Shown one piece after another: positions 6,892 through 13,865 of a DNA stretch of 16,678 nucleotides. How positions within the stretch are numbered: the first letter of the stretch is position 1; the number at the start of each line of letters is the position of its first letter. The position numbers and the translations under genes are program-made. The notes under the pieces were generated by a model. That model was not told the origin of the DNA. It did no database searches and saw nothing but the letters and a program-made list of their open reading frames with translations. This stretch comes from O2-02-FULL-42-9 sp038043025 (GTDB lineage: Bacteria > Pseudomonadota > Gammaproteobacteria > UBA12402). The stretch lies in contig JBBTCW010000066.1 of NCBI GenBank assembly GCA_038043025.1, positions 1-16,678 on the forward strand. The letters are read 5' to 3'.

Positions 6892-8124
6892 ATGCGACAG
6901 GTACCCCGACATAAGTTATTGCCCATTTTTCTGATTATTCTTTTTGATGAAATCGGCTTGACGGTTGGAACGCCTATTCTACCTTCGCTATGCTTTGATC
7001 CAAAAACCCGGCTCTTTGCCATCACGACCTCGCATGCGGTGCGCAGCATGTGGTACGGCATTTTATCAGGCTTGCCACATCTTATTGCTATTGCTGCCGT
7101 CGCTCTCTTAAGCATCTTTTCAGATTATTGGGGGCGCAAAAAAATTTTATTGCTCGCGGCAATTAGCGTATTCATTTATTGTTTGTTTACCGCGATCGGT
7201 ATCTTTTATGGTTACTTATCCTTTATCATTCTGGGCGGATTCATCAGCGGACTTTGTGCGCGCACGGAACCGATTGCTGCAGCCGTTGTCGCCGACCACT
7301 CAACCGCTGAACGAAAATTAATTAATATGGGTTATTTGCAACTTTTTATTTCGATCGGCGCATTTATTGGCCCGCTTATCGGCGGCTTGTTTGCCGAGCG
7401 TTTTTTCTTTAACCAATTAAATTTTTCTGCGCCATTTATTTTGGGTACGTTCTTTAGCATCGTTACGTTTTTATTAGTTAAATATTACTTTAAAGAAAGT
7501 TACACCCCTAAAAAAGAAAGCAGCGCATTTTACTGGAGCAGCTTTACCCACTTATTAAACAAACAAACCGTCGCTATTTCAATTTTATTAATCTTAACAC
7601 AAATCAGTTGGCGCACGTATTATCAATTTATGCCGGCAGTCTTAAAAGTTAATTTGCACGCAAATACGCTATACATTGGTGTCTTTGTCGCATTGATTTC
7701 GCTCTATTTAAGTGTGGCTGCATTATTTGGATTGAAATGGCTCGCCCACTGGTTTGATTTCAAAAAAATTGCGCGCCTATCGGTATATGTTTTATTTATT
7801 GGACTGATTGTTAACGCGATTGCAACGATCTCACCTCACTCTGCGTGGAGCAAGAGCTTACTCTGGATCACCGCATTACCCATTGCAGCCGCTGATGTGA
7901 TTGTCTACTGCGTCATTACAACCTTATATTCGAACGCCGTATCGCCAGATGATCAGGGTAAAATCATGGGGCTAAGCTTTATGTTGGTTATGTCCATCTG
8001 GGCAATGACCGGATTTATCGGTGGTCTCTTGGGCGCGCTTAACATCAACTTGCCCGTATGGTTGACGCCTCTGCCGCTCTTGCCATTGATTTTTGATTCA
8101 AAGATATTTGAAAAAATTGAGTGA
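6892..8124 (+). CDS. MFS transporter, about 12 membrane segments
   Basis: This 410-residue inner-membrane protein has hydrophobic helices along its whole length. Its major facilitator signature is motif A SDYWGRKK (77-84), in the loop between helices 2 and 3. A short hydrophilic middle loop (about 200-222, ESYTPKKES) separates the two six-helix halves, and the acidic D19-E20 pair in helix 1 may help couple protons. Later FIGPLIGGLFAE-like glycine segments (158-169) fit helix 5 of drug/H+ antiporters. The start ATG has GAGAGGA upstream. Such single-gene MFS proteins export drugs or carry small metabolites; the substrate is unknown. It is monocistronic, followed by a repeat mosaic rather than another gene. 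Confidence 0.85.
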   Translation: MRQVPRHKLLPIFLIILFDEIGLTVGTPILPSLCFDPKTRLFAITTSHAVRSMWYGILSGLPHLIAIAAVALLSIFSDYWGRKKILLLAAISVFIYCLFTAIGIFYGYLSFIILGGFISGLCARTEPIAAAVVADHSTAERKLINMGYLQLFISIGAFIGPLIGGLFAERFFFNQLNFSAPFILGTFFSIVTFLLVKYYFKESYTPKKESSAFYWSSFTHLLNKQTVAISILLILTQISWRTYYQFMPAVLKVNLHANTLYIGVFVALISLYLSVAALFGLKWLAHWFDFKKIARLSVYVLFIGLIVNAIATISPHSAWSKSLLWITALPIAAADVIVYCVITTLYSNAVSPDDQGKIMGLSFMLVMSIWAMTGFIGGLLGALNINLPVWLTPLPLLPLIFDSKIFEKIE

Positions 8125-8160
8125 GGTTGTTGTTCTAAACAACATCGTCATTTCGGAATT

Positions 8161-8291
8161 CAGAGAATCGAAGTGCAGAGCTAAAGCATTCCCTGGAAAA
8201 CAAAGTCTCGTCATTCCGGAATTGTTGCGCCATTGCGCAACAATGTCCGGAATCCAGAGAATCGAAGTGCAGAACTAAAGCGTTCTCTGGA
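8161..8291. repeat. Direct repeat of a 37-base unit flanking a hairpin
   Basis: Two copies of a 37-base unit (8161-8197 and 8255-8291) differ at only a few positions. Each begins CAGAGAATCGAAGTGCAGA and ends in CTGGA. In the second copy, CCAGAGAA and TTCTCTGG at its ends can pair around a 21-base loop. Both copies are preceded by a (T)CGGAAT motif, so the whole block appears to have been duplicated along with part of the neighbouring hairpin. Confidence 0.7.
8214..8252. repeat. Long perfect hairpin (17-bp stem with one bulge)
   Basis: TTCCGGA plus ATTGTTGCGC (8214-8230) pairs with GCGCAACAAT and TCCGGAA (8235-8252) around a CATT loop, with one bulged G at 8245. There is no T-run after it, so it is more likely a palindromic repeat element than a plain terminator. 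It may still stop or stabilise the MFS transcript. Confidence 0.75.
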
Positions 8292-8313
8292 TCCCGCGGT
8301 CAAGCCGCGGGAT
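8287..8313. repeat. GC-rich hairpin repeat, also present near the right edge
   Basis: ATCCCGCGG (8291-8299) pairs with CCGCGGGAT (8305-8313) around a TCAAG loop. The 26 bases from 8287 to 8312 are identical to 16566-16591, showing a dispersed element. Similar TGGATCCCGCGG palindromes are widespread in intracellular proteobacterial genomes. Confidence 0.75.
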
Positions 8314-8325
8314 GACAAAAACTGG

Positions 8326-8357
8326 ATCCCGGATAAATGCTTCGCATTTTCCGGGAT
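8326..8357. repeat. Hairpin repeat related to the CCCGCGG element
   Basis: ATCCCGGA and AAATGC (8326-8340, with one bulged T at 8334) pair with GCATTT and TCCGGGAT (8344-8357) around a TTC loop, giving a 14-bp stem. It is preceded by CTGG and followed by GACGAC in the same way as the neighbouring hairpin ends in GATGAC, so the elements are variants of one family set in tandem. Confidence 0.7.
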
Positions 8358-8393
8358 GACGACTTTCTTTTATGATGGGCAATTCAGAATAAC

Positions 8394-9026
8394 TTACTTG
8401 CTCGGCGGTTGCGGAGTGGGCGCTTGAAATGGTATTGCAGAATCTGCCACGACGACTTTTGCAGTATCAGCATTCTCTGATGCCGTCGCTTTTTGCGCCG
8501 CTTTTTCTGATACCGTATTTTGCTTAGCAAGCTTGTCTTGGTGCGCTTCTCTTTTTTGTTTTGCTTGCGCCATTTCTTTATTTTCTTCTTTTGCCATGAT
8601 ATCAATGTTTGCCTCGCGTTGCTCTGGCCTTGCTTGTTGGCTCGGTTTTTTTACCCCAAGCATTTCAAGCAAATCGAAGGTACTCTTGCCTTGGTTTACC
8701 TCGCTTAACCGACTAGGAATTTCGTGGAGTTTATTGAAGCGTTGTCTGTTAAGTTCTACACGCTCTGCTTCGTCTTGTATCGTGATTTTTTTACTATTTT
8801 TCGTTAGTTCTTGAATTTCTTTTTCGACTCGTAGTCGAGTATTTTCAGACTCTTCATGAATGTCGCGCTTTATTTGTTTACTTGTCTCCTCCAGCGTGGG
8901 GAGGGGTTTATCGATATCAGCCATGAGGTCCCCAAGCTGTTGCGAATACGGCCTTGCTTGCCGCTCTTCAACTTGCTTCATAAGCTCATCGGTATAATCG
9001 TCTAAGTTTTTTTCTTGTTCGCTCAT
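8394..9026 (-). CDS. Charged, coiled-coil-rich protein of unknown function
   Basis: This 210-residue protein has no signal peptide, no membrane segment, no cysteine and no tryptophan. Residues about 44-100 are rich in Glu, Lys, Gln and Arg and read as a coiled coil (for example SKQIKRDIHEESENTRLRV). A second charged helical stretch runs from 140 to 175 (MAKEENKEMAQAKQKREA). The C-terminus (176-210) is Ala/Thr-rich and ends with a disordered proline segment (QAPTPQPPSK). A strong AGGAGA lies about 7 bases before the ATG. I recognise no family. In a Legionella-like organism a secreted effector or a structural/scaffold protein are both possible, but nothing here proves either. It is monocistronic, with repeats downstream. 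Confidence 0.65.
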   Translation of the reverse strand: MSEQEKNLDDYTDELMKQVEERQARPYSQQLGDLMADIDKPLPTLEETSKQIKRDIHEESENTRLRVEKEIQELTKNSKKITIQDEAERVELNRQRFNKLHEIPSRLSEVNQGKSTFDLLEMLGVKKPSQQARPEQREANIDIMAKEENKEMAQAKQKREAHQDKLAKQNTVSEKAAQKATASENADTAKVVVADSAIPFQAPTPQPPSK

Positions 9027-9056
9027 GTCTTTCTCCTAAAAGTTCTTTTGCCCTCA

Positions 9057-9062
9057 ATTATA
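9057..9062 (-). promoter_or_regulatory. Candidate -10 box for the coiled-coil protein gene
   Basis: A perfect TATAAT on the minus strand lies 30 bases before the ATG at 9024-9026. I find no convincing -35 hexamer at the proper distance, so the promoter would be weak or activator dependent. Confidence 0.3.
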
Positions 9063-9092
9063 GTATATACATAAAATAACGGTTGTTGAAAT

Positions 9093-9112
9093 AACAAATT
9101 TTAACAAATTTT
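9093..9112. repeat. Perfect 10-base tandem duplication
   Basis: AACAAATTTT occurs twice in a row (9093-9102 and 9103-9112) upstream of the coiled-coil protein promoter. It may be replication slippage or an AT-rich regulatory site. Confidence 0.5.
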
Positions 9113-9149
9113 AAGTATTTTAGTGTTTTTATCTACGTTACATAATGAT

Positions 9150-9181
9150 AAAAATCCCCCCTGCAAGTTGTGGGGCTTTTT
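9150..9181 (+). terminator. Terminator-like hairpin with no obvious upstream gene
   Basis: AAAAA-T-CCCC (9150-9159) can pair with GGGG-C-TTTTT (9172-9181), with one T-C mismatch and a 12-base loop. The stem runs into TTTTTATTTTT on the plus strand. It could work in both directions. The nearest upstream gene on the plus strand is the MFS gene, over 1 kb away, so what it would terminate is unclear; a small RNA starting near 9060-9120 is one idea. Just after it, AACCCATAG is repeated at 9192-9200 and 9203-9211. Confidence 0.4.
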
Positions 9182-9257
9182 ATTTTTCAGCAACCCATAG
9201 CCAACCCATAGGATTTCTGGTATGTTTATAGCGCAATAAAAATACAGCAGAGCGGTT

Positions 9258-9851
9258 ATGAATTTATATACAATGACGGTAACGATTTTTCTGGTACTCG
9301 ATGCCCTTGGCAATATTCCCGCCTACCTATCGATATTGAATCATGTCGATCCGGCGAGACATTTCCGCATCATTCTGCGCGAATCCATATTCGCCCTTAT
9401 TACACTGACCGTCTTTCTATTTGCCGGCAAATATATCATGGCAGGTTTGGGGCTCTCAGAGCAAGCGCTCGGCATCACGGGAGGTATTGTGCTGTTTATT
9501 ATTGCCATTCGACTGATTTTCCCCCCCGAAGACAAGCAAAAGGATCTTGAGCCCACAAATGAACCATTTTTAGTTCCCATGGCCATTCCGCTTTTTGCGG
9601 GGCCGGCCACAATGGCCGTGATATTATTACTGGCCGACAAGGAAAATGGACATATAGGTTTTGTTTTTATTGCACTGTTGCTTGCCTGGGCGGCCAGCAC
9701 GATTTTGCTGCTCGCCAGCACACAGCTCAGTAAACTATTAGGCAAAAAAGGCATTACAGCGATCGAACGCTTGACGGGTATGATTTTAACAACCTTGTCT
9801 GTTCAGATGTTCTTAACCGGCATTAAAGAATATTTTCATATTTTACATTAA
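9258..9851 (+). CDS. yhgN: MarC-family inner-membrane protein, YhgN type
   Basis: This 197-residue membrane protein closely follows E. coli YhgN as I recall it, in length and in order of features. LDALGNIPAYLSIL is in the first helix (14-27; DPLGN in YhgN), VFLFAGKYI is at 52-60, the GITGGIVLFIIAIRLIFP helix at 72-89, FLVPMAIPLFAGPATMA at 104-120, and KGITAIERLTGMIL followed by VQMFLTGI at the end. About six membrane segments are expected. MarC proteins (UPF0056) were once linked to multiple antibiotic resistance, but their real role is unsettled. The ribosome binding site is weak (GAGCGG). The gene stands alone, convergent with the UbiA-like operon that ends 59 bases downstream. Confidence 0.88.
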   Translation: MNLYTMTVTIFLVLDALGNIPAYLSILNHVDPARHFRIILRESIFALITLTVFLFAGKYIMAGLGLSEQALGITGGIVLFIIAIRLIFPPEDKQKDLEPTNEPFLVPMAIPLFAGPATMAVILLLADKENGHIGFVFIALLLAWAASTILLLASTQLSKLLGKKGITAIERLTGMILTTLSVQMFLTGIKEYFHILH

Positions 9852-9910
9852 TAACGAAATATGGCCAAAAAATGGCGCATTTGCAGCCAAACGCTTATCC
9901 GGAACTCGCG

Positions 9911-10738
9911 TTAATAGCTCAGAAAAATTCCTAAAAAGATAATCCAGCTAATGCTTTGATGCAATGTTTTTATGCGACCATAAAGATCTATTTTTTGTGT
10001 TTGAATCACGTATCGTTCATAAATATAAATACCCAATATGCCCAGCAAAGACAAAAAGTAAAAAACACTTAATCCGGCAAAGACACCTAAGATAATCAAT
10101 AAACTCATAATGATCACTTGAAACACCACCATCGTTAAAAAATAATTATCGCGTTTGATAAATTTTAATAAAAAATACGTGCGCAACCGAAATACTTTAT
10201 CTGCAATACCCTTTAACCCCCAAATCATAAGCGCAATAATCGCTAATACGTATGCTATAATGGGCAACTGCGCCGATACCAATGTAAACGGCATAAAAAT
10301 AACATACGCTATTGATAAACAGGTAAACCCTTGTATTTTATATTTTACATTCGGCATCCGCTGAAACAATAATGCCGCTAAAAATGCGGCGCCGGTGACA
10401 GCCAAAAATAACCCATGGATGAAGAGTCCAAATAATAATTCGTATAGAAATATTAGTATAAATAAAACATATACGCCTTTTAAGGTGACTTTATTTTTGC
10501 TTAATGGGGTAAATTTTAATATCGATTCAATGCGATCATTTTGCTGTGCAATATCGATTGAGAGATAAATCGTTACATACGCTAACAGCAATAATAAAGA
10601 AAATGCGAACAATATCGAAAAAGATCGCAAGCCATGATTCGCAATCCACAATGCCCAAAGTGCCGGCCACAGCAACAACCCGGCTAAACGCCGATCTTGC
10701 CATATTGCAGAGAGATATTTATCAATGACCCAGTTCAT
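9911..10738 (-). CDS. UbiA-fold membrane protein with degenerate catalytic motifs
   Basis: This 275-residue, roughly nine-helix protein resembles 4-hydroxybenzoate prenyltransferase UbiA from end to end. LAGLLLWPALWALW (18-31) corresponds to GALLLLWPTLWALW. SKNKV (80-84) falls where UbiA has its post-motif PLPSGAV loop, and the C-terminus IIFLGIFLSY matches LVLFLGLAMSYWHF. The aspartate-rich Mg-prenyl-diphosphate motifs are largely gone: NDxxDxxxD reads IDIAQQNDR at 61-69, and DxxYAxxDxxDD reads WGLKGIADKVFR at 173-184, leaving only D62 and D180 clearly in place. It is probably not a normal prenyltransferase; a divergent or non-catalytic paralogue is inferred. The ATG (10736-10738) overlaps the transporter stop as ATGA, with AAGG upstream. 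It is third in the waaA operon. Confidence 0.6.
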   Translation of the reverse strand: MNWVIDKYLSAIWQDRRLAGLLLWPALWALWIANHGLRSFSILFAFSLLLLLAYVTIYLSIDIAQQNDRIESILKFTPLSKNKVTLKGVYVLFILIFLYELLFGLFIHGLFLAVTGAAFLAALLFQRMPNVKYKIQGFTCLSIAYVIFMPFTLVSAQLPIIAYVLAIIALMIWGLKGIADKVFRLRTYFLLKFIKRDNYFLTMVVFQVIIMSLLIILGVFAGLSVFYFLSLLGILGIYIYERYVIQTQKIDLYGRIKTLHQSISWIIFLGIFLSY

Positions 10739-11640
10739 TCTATCGCCTTTTGCTTGTAACTGCTCCAGCTCATAATAAGAATGGCGAAGATAATCAGCAC
10801 AATTGCGGATATCAACCAACCATTCAACTTTTCACCAAAAACAACCCAGCCCCAAAATATGCCTGTTAAAATGACAACCCCATCTACTAAACTATAATAA
10901 ACTGGGCCGGCTAATTTTAATAGGGTAAATAATAAAATATAGCCAATGGCGGCCAATATAATGCGTAACAGCACCAAACTGCCCACAAAATTGATCGGAA
11001 TCCACAATTTTTGAGGTTGATAAGACAACACAAATGGCAACAAAATCACGGTTGCAAATAACAGCATACCCGCTGATAACATGACGGAATCAACATCCGG
11101 CGGTCTAAAGCGTGTAATATAAATCGCGCATAAGGCAAAACTAAATGGTGTTATTAACGCCAAAAGGATCCACGAAGTAAAATGACTCGTTAAAAAATTC
11201 GAGTGAGGCAAAACAACCAACATAATGCCAAATAAACCCAACAAAACGCTAAAAAATCGCACCCACCAAAACTTTTCCAAATGAAACAACAACGCTAATG
11301 GATAAATTATCAACGGGGAGATGTTAATCACAATCGCCAAAATATTAGAAGGCATTCTATTTGCCATCGCATACATATTAGTATTGGGTATCACAATCCC
11401 CAAGACTGCCGTCACTAAAAAATACTGCCAATATTTCTTGAGCGCAGACCATGTTGCGCCGCGAAACAATAAATATAAAACAGATAAAACACCCGGGCCC
11501 AGTGTCTGCCAAAATGTATAATCCAGCACTGGCATGCCATGCTGCTCCACATAACGCGCAATCACATAGCCTGAACCCCAAATAAAACCCAATAATAATA
11601 AGATAGAAACAGAAAGCGTCAACGATTTATGATGCGACAT
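10735..11640 (-). CDS. EamA/DMT-family transporter
   Basis: This 301-residue inner-membrane protein has about ten membrane segments in two repeated EamA halves. The first half opens with LLLLGFIWGSGYVIARY (15-31) and contains NMYAMANRMPSNILAIVINISPL as its helix 3-4 region (88-110, split here as NMYAMANRMPSN and ILAIVINISPL). The second half includes a GPVYYSLVDGVVILTGIFWG segment (243-262). Such proteins export amino acids, metabolites or drugs, or flip lipid carriers; the substrate is not readable. AGGAG lies about 6 bases before the ATG. It begins 11 bases after waaA and overlaps the UbiA-like gene by 4 bases, so all three are likely one transcript. This placement makes an envelope or lipid-linked substrate an attractive guess only. 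Confidence 0.85.
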   Translation of the reverse strand: MSHHKSLTLSVSILLLLGFIWGSGYVIARYVEQHGMPVLDYTFWQTLGPGVLSVLYLLFRGATWSALKKYWQYFLVTAVLGIVIPNTNMYAMANRMPSNILAIVINISPLIIYPLALLFHLEKFWWVRFFSVLLGLFGIMLVVLPHSNFLTSHFTSWILLALITPFSFALCAIYITRFRPPDVDSVMLSAGMLLFATVILLPFVLSYQPQKLWIPINFVGSLVLLRIILAAIGYILLFTLLKLAGPVYYSLVDGVVILTGIFWGWVVFGEKLNGWLISAIVLIIFAILIMSWSSYKQKAIE

Positions 11641-11651
11641 ATTGTCTCCTC

Positions 11652-12914
11652 TTATATCTTTAATAATGCAAGAATAATTTTGATATGACGATCCAATGCG
11701 CCGCGGTTTTCAGTCACCACTTGATAAGCGCGCCGACCATATTCTTCAGATAATTTTTTATTTTCTAAAAACCGAATAACCTCATGCGCTAATTCTTTTT
11801 CATCGTTAACAATCGTCAACGCATGGGCTTTTTGTAACAAGTCGCTCGCTTGCGCAAAATTAAATAAATGCGAACCAGAAATAATCGGCAACGAAAATAA
11901 CGCGGGCTCTAATAAATTATGTCCACCTATCGAGACCAAGCTGCCCCCCACAAATGCAACATGCGCAACAGAATAGAACGACATCAATTTGCCCATGATA
12001 TCGACCAACAAAACCGCTTGGTCTCTAAATTCATTTTTACTGCACAGAGCAACCGACAATGCTTGTGCACGGCATAATTTTACAATGTCCAAGGCGCGCT
12101 CAGGATGACGCGGAACCAATATTAATAAACAATTTGGAAAACGCTCACGAACCTTTAAAAAAGCTTCTAAAATAGACTTTTCCTCGCCCAAATGTGTGCT
12201 TGCCGCAATCCAGATTTGCGTGCTCACGCCCAATTGCACACGCAAAACGTCGCGACCTTCTAATGCACTCGCCGGAATTTCCATGTCAAATTTAATGCTA
12301 CCGGTAACATGAATTCTGTTTGATGGTGCACCCAAGTTTTCAAAACGTTTTGCATCATCTTCCGTTTGTGCTGCAATCGCATCAAGCTGATGCAGCATGA
12401 TGCGCGCTGTTTTTGAAATACGCGCATAACGTTTAGCTGAACGTTCGGATAATCGCGCATTGGCCAATAATATTTTGATTTGCGCCGCATGACAATAATG
12501 CAGCATGTTCGGCCAGAGTTCTGTTTCGATTAAAATTAACAATCTCGGTTTAACTTTTTTTAAGAATCGCAAAACGACGTTTGGCAAGTCATAAGGAACA
12601 TGCAGATGAAAAACGGTATCCCCCAATAATGCTTTTGCGCGTTCAGCACCTGTCGGCGTCATGTTGGTTAATGTAATCGGCAAATGGGGGTGGCGCGCCT
12701 GTATTACCCGAATGAGCGGAACGGCGACAAGCGTTTCGCCAACAGAAACAGCGTGCACCCAAATACCATGCTGATATCTTTCAGGGATATTAAAATAGCC
12801 GAAGCGTTCGCGCACGCGATGGCGATAGCCAGGCACCTTGCGGGATTGCCATAAAAGACGAAGCAAAACGAATGGCACTAAAATGTAGCAAAATAAGTTA
12901 TACAAGTAACGCAT
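11652..12914 (-). CDS. waaA: 3-deoxy-D-manno-octulosonic acid (Kdo) transferase WaaA
   Basis: This 420-residue GT-B glycosyltransferase transfers Kdo from CMP-Kdo to lipid IVA, an essential step in the lipopolysaccharide inner core, at the cytoplasmic face of the inner membrane. An N-terminal anchor helix (about 5-21) is followed by the acceptor domain. HAVSVGET has E60 at the position of the known E. coli catalytic base. IETELWPN (129-136), HVTGSIKFD (202-210), VPRHPERA (267-274) and GGHNLLEPA (330-338) are family blocks, the last two in the CMP-Kdo domain. The length matches E. coli WaaA. The ribosome binding site is weak. Mono-, bi- or multifunctional Kdo transfer cannot be told. It is the first gene of an operon with an EamA transporter and the UbiA-fold protein, divergent from rpe. 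Confidence 0.93.
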   Translation of the reverse strand: MRYLYNLFCYILVPFVLLRLLWQSRKVPGYRHRVRERFGYFNIPERYQHGIWVHAVSVGETLVAVPLIRVIQARHPHLPITLTNMTPTGAERAKALLGDTVFHLHVPYDLPNVVLRFLKKVKPRLLILIETELWPNMLHYCHAAQIKILLANARLSERSAKRYARISKTARIMLHQLDAIAAQTEDDAKRFENLGAPSNRIHVTGSIKFDMEIPASALEGRDVLRVQLGVSTQIWIAASTHLGEEKSILEAFLKVRERFPNCLLILVPRHPERALDIVKLCRAQALSVALCSKNEFRDQAVLLVDIMGKLMSFYSVAHVAFVGGSLVSIGGHNLLEPALFSLPIISGSHLFNFAQASDLLQKAHALTIVNDEKELAHEVIRFLENKKLSEEYGRRAYQVVTENRGALDRHIKIILALLKI

Positions 12915-12963
12915 CGCTCACTAAATACCATTTTTTCACCAAAACAACCAGCCAAACCTCTCA

Positions 12964-13092
12964 GCAGCTCAGAGCTGCCGAAAATACCCACCTTAAATCC
13001 CTTGCTCTGACTGACTTTCCCCAGCTCAGAGCTGCCGAAAATGCCCACCTTAAATCCCTTGCTCTGACTGACTTTCCCCTGCTCAGAGCTGC
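12964..13092. repeat. 57-base tandem repeat (minisatellite) between waaA and rpe
   Basis: The motif GCTCAGAGCTGC starts at 12967, 13024 and 13081, an exact 57-base period with two full units and the start of a third. The units are almost identical. In the first, GCAGCTC and GAGCTGC form a perfect palindrome around a single A (12964-12978). Because 57 is divisible by three, both strands stay open across it, encoding repeats such as GKVSQSKGFKVGIFGSSEL on the minus strand and LRAAENAHLKSLALTDFP on the plus strand. The array lies upstream of both divergent genes, so copy number could affect their promoters. Confidence 0.8.
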
Positions 13093-13106
13093 ATGGATTA
13101 CACGCC

Positions 13107-13134
13107 TTGAGATATAGATTACATTTGATATAAG
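13107..13134 (+). promoter_or_regulatory. Putative rpe promoter
   Basis: TTGAGA (13107-13112), a 16-base spacer and TATAAG (13129-13134) each match consensus at five of six positions. The leader to the rpe ATG is about 55 bases and holds the palindrome TAGCAGCTCTGCTA (13158-13171). Confidence 0.45.
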
Positions 13135-13157
13135 GTATCATTTTTTATCAGAAGAGA

Positions 13158-13171
13158 TAGCAGCTCTGCTA
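13158..13171. promoter_or_regulatory. 14-base perfect palindrome in the rpe leader
   Basis: TAGCAG-CT-CTGCTA is fully self-complementary and lies 25 bases before the rpe start. Its core GCAGCTC resembles the palindromic core of the adjacent 57-base repeats. It could be a regulator site or a repeat remnant; there is no evidence to decide. Confidence 0.3.
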
Positions 13172-13196
13172 ACCAAATTATGCTAATGTGTTACTT

Positions 13197-13865
13197 ATGA
13201 AATACTTAATATCACCGTCCATTCTATCTGCCAACATGGCAAAACTCGGCCAAGAGGTCGATGACGTGATCCAAGCCGGCGCAGATATGATTCATATCGA
13301 TGTGATGGATAATCATTATGTGCCTAACTTAACGATCGGCCCCTTTGTTTGTGAAGCGCTACGAAAATATGGCATCAAAGCTCCTCTCGACGTGCATCTC
13401 ATGATTGAGCCCGTCGACGCCATTATTCCCGCTTTTGCTAAAGCAGGCGCGACCTGCATCACCTTTCATCCAGAAGCAACGCCCAATATTCAAAAAACAA
13501 TCGAATTAATTAAAACCTATCACTGCCAAGTCGGTTTAGCAATCAATCCCGAAACCTCAATTGATTATATTAAACCCGTTTTAGATCAACTCAATTTAAT
13601 TTTAATGATGACGGTGCATCCAGGTTTTGCCGGACAAAAATTCATTACCGACGTGCTTCCAAAAATTAAAGCCGTGCGCGAATTAATTGATAGCCAAAAC
13701 AAAAAGATTCGCTTATCAGTTGATGGCGGCATTAATATTGATACAATTGCACAAGCCGCTCAAGCCGGCGCCGATACCTTTGCCGCGGGCTCAGCAATTT
13801 TTGGGGAAAAAGATTATAAAAAAATAATTGATCAATTTAGGAGTCAATTGAAACACAATGATTAA
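13197..13865 (+). CDS. rpe: Ribulose-phosphate 3-epimerase
   Basis: This 222-residue TIM-barrel enzyme interconverts D-ribulose 5-phosphate and D-xylulose 5-phosphate in the non-oxidative pentose phosphate pathway. Catalytic and metal residues are in place: H33 and D35 in HIDVMDNHYVPN, H67 in DVHLMIEP, and D175 in SVDGGIN. The phosphate loop reads TVHPGFAGQKF (139-149), a variant of the more usual SVNPGFGGQ. I take the ATG at 13197 because it gives the standard N-terminus MKYLISPSILSA; a GTG at 13188 would add three residues, and neither has a clear ribosome binding site. The stop overlaps the cupin start by 8 bases (ATGATTAA), so translation is coupled. Confidence 0.95.
   Translation: MKYLISPSILSANMAKLGQEVDDVIQAGADMIHIDVMDNHYVPNLTIGPFVCEALRKYGIKAPLDVHLMIEPVDAIIPAFAKAGATCITFHPEATPNIQKTIELIKTYHCQVGLAINPETSIDYIKPVLDQLNLILMMTVHPGFAGQKFITDVLPKIKAVRELIDSQNKKIRLSVDGGINIDTIAQAAQAGADTFAAGSAIFGEKDYKKIIDQFRSQLKHND

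Noticed and set aside
8126..8143. Rho-independent terminator just after the MFS stop (GTTGTT-CTA-AACAAC)
   Set aside because: The 6-bp stem is AT-rich and has no T-run; not enough for a terminator call.
8093..8427. Short plus-strand frames through the hairpin repeats
   Set aside because: They consist almost entirely of repeat sequence and lack ribosome binding sites.
9341..9754. 137-codon minus-strand frame
   Set aside because: It lies wholly inside the well-supported YhgN/MarC gene and has no family features.
12964..13092. CRISPR array
   Set aside because: Units are contiguous and near-identical over the full 57 bases, with no variable spacers and no cas genes.
12878..13141. Two opposing open frames across the 57-base repeats (minus strand to 13141, plus strand from 12872 to 13117)
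   Set aside because: They stay open only because the period is a multiple of three; they overlap the waaA start and lack ribosome binding sites.
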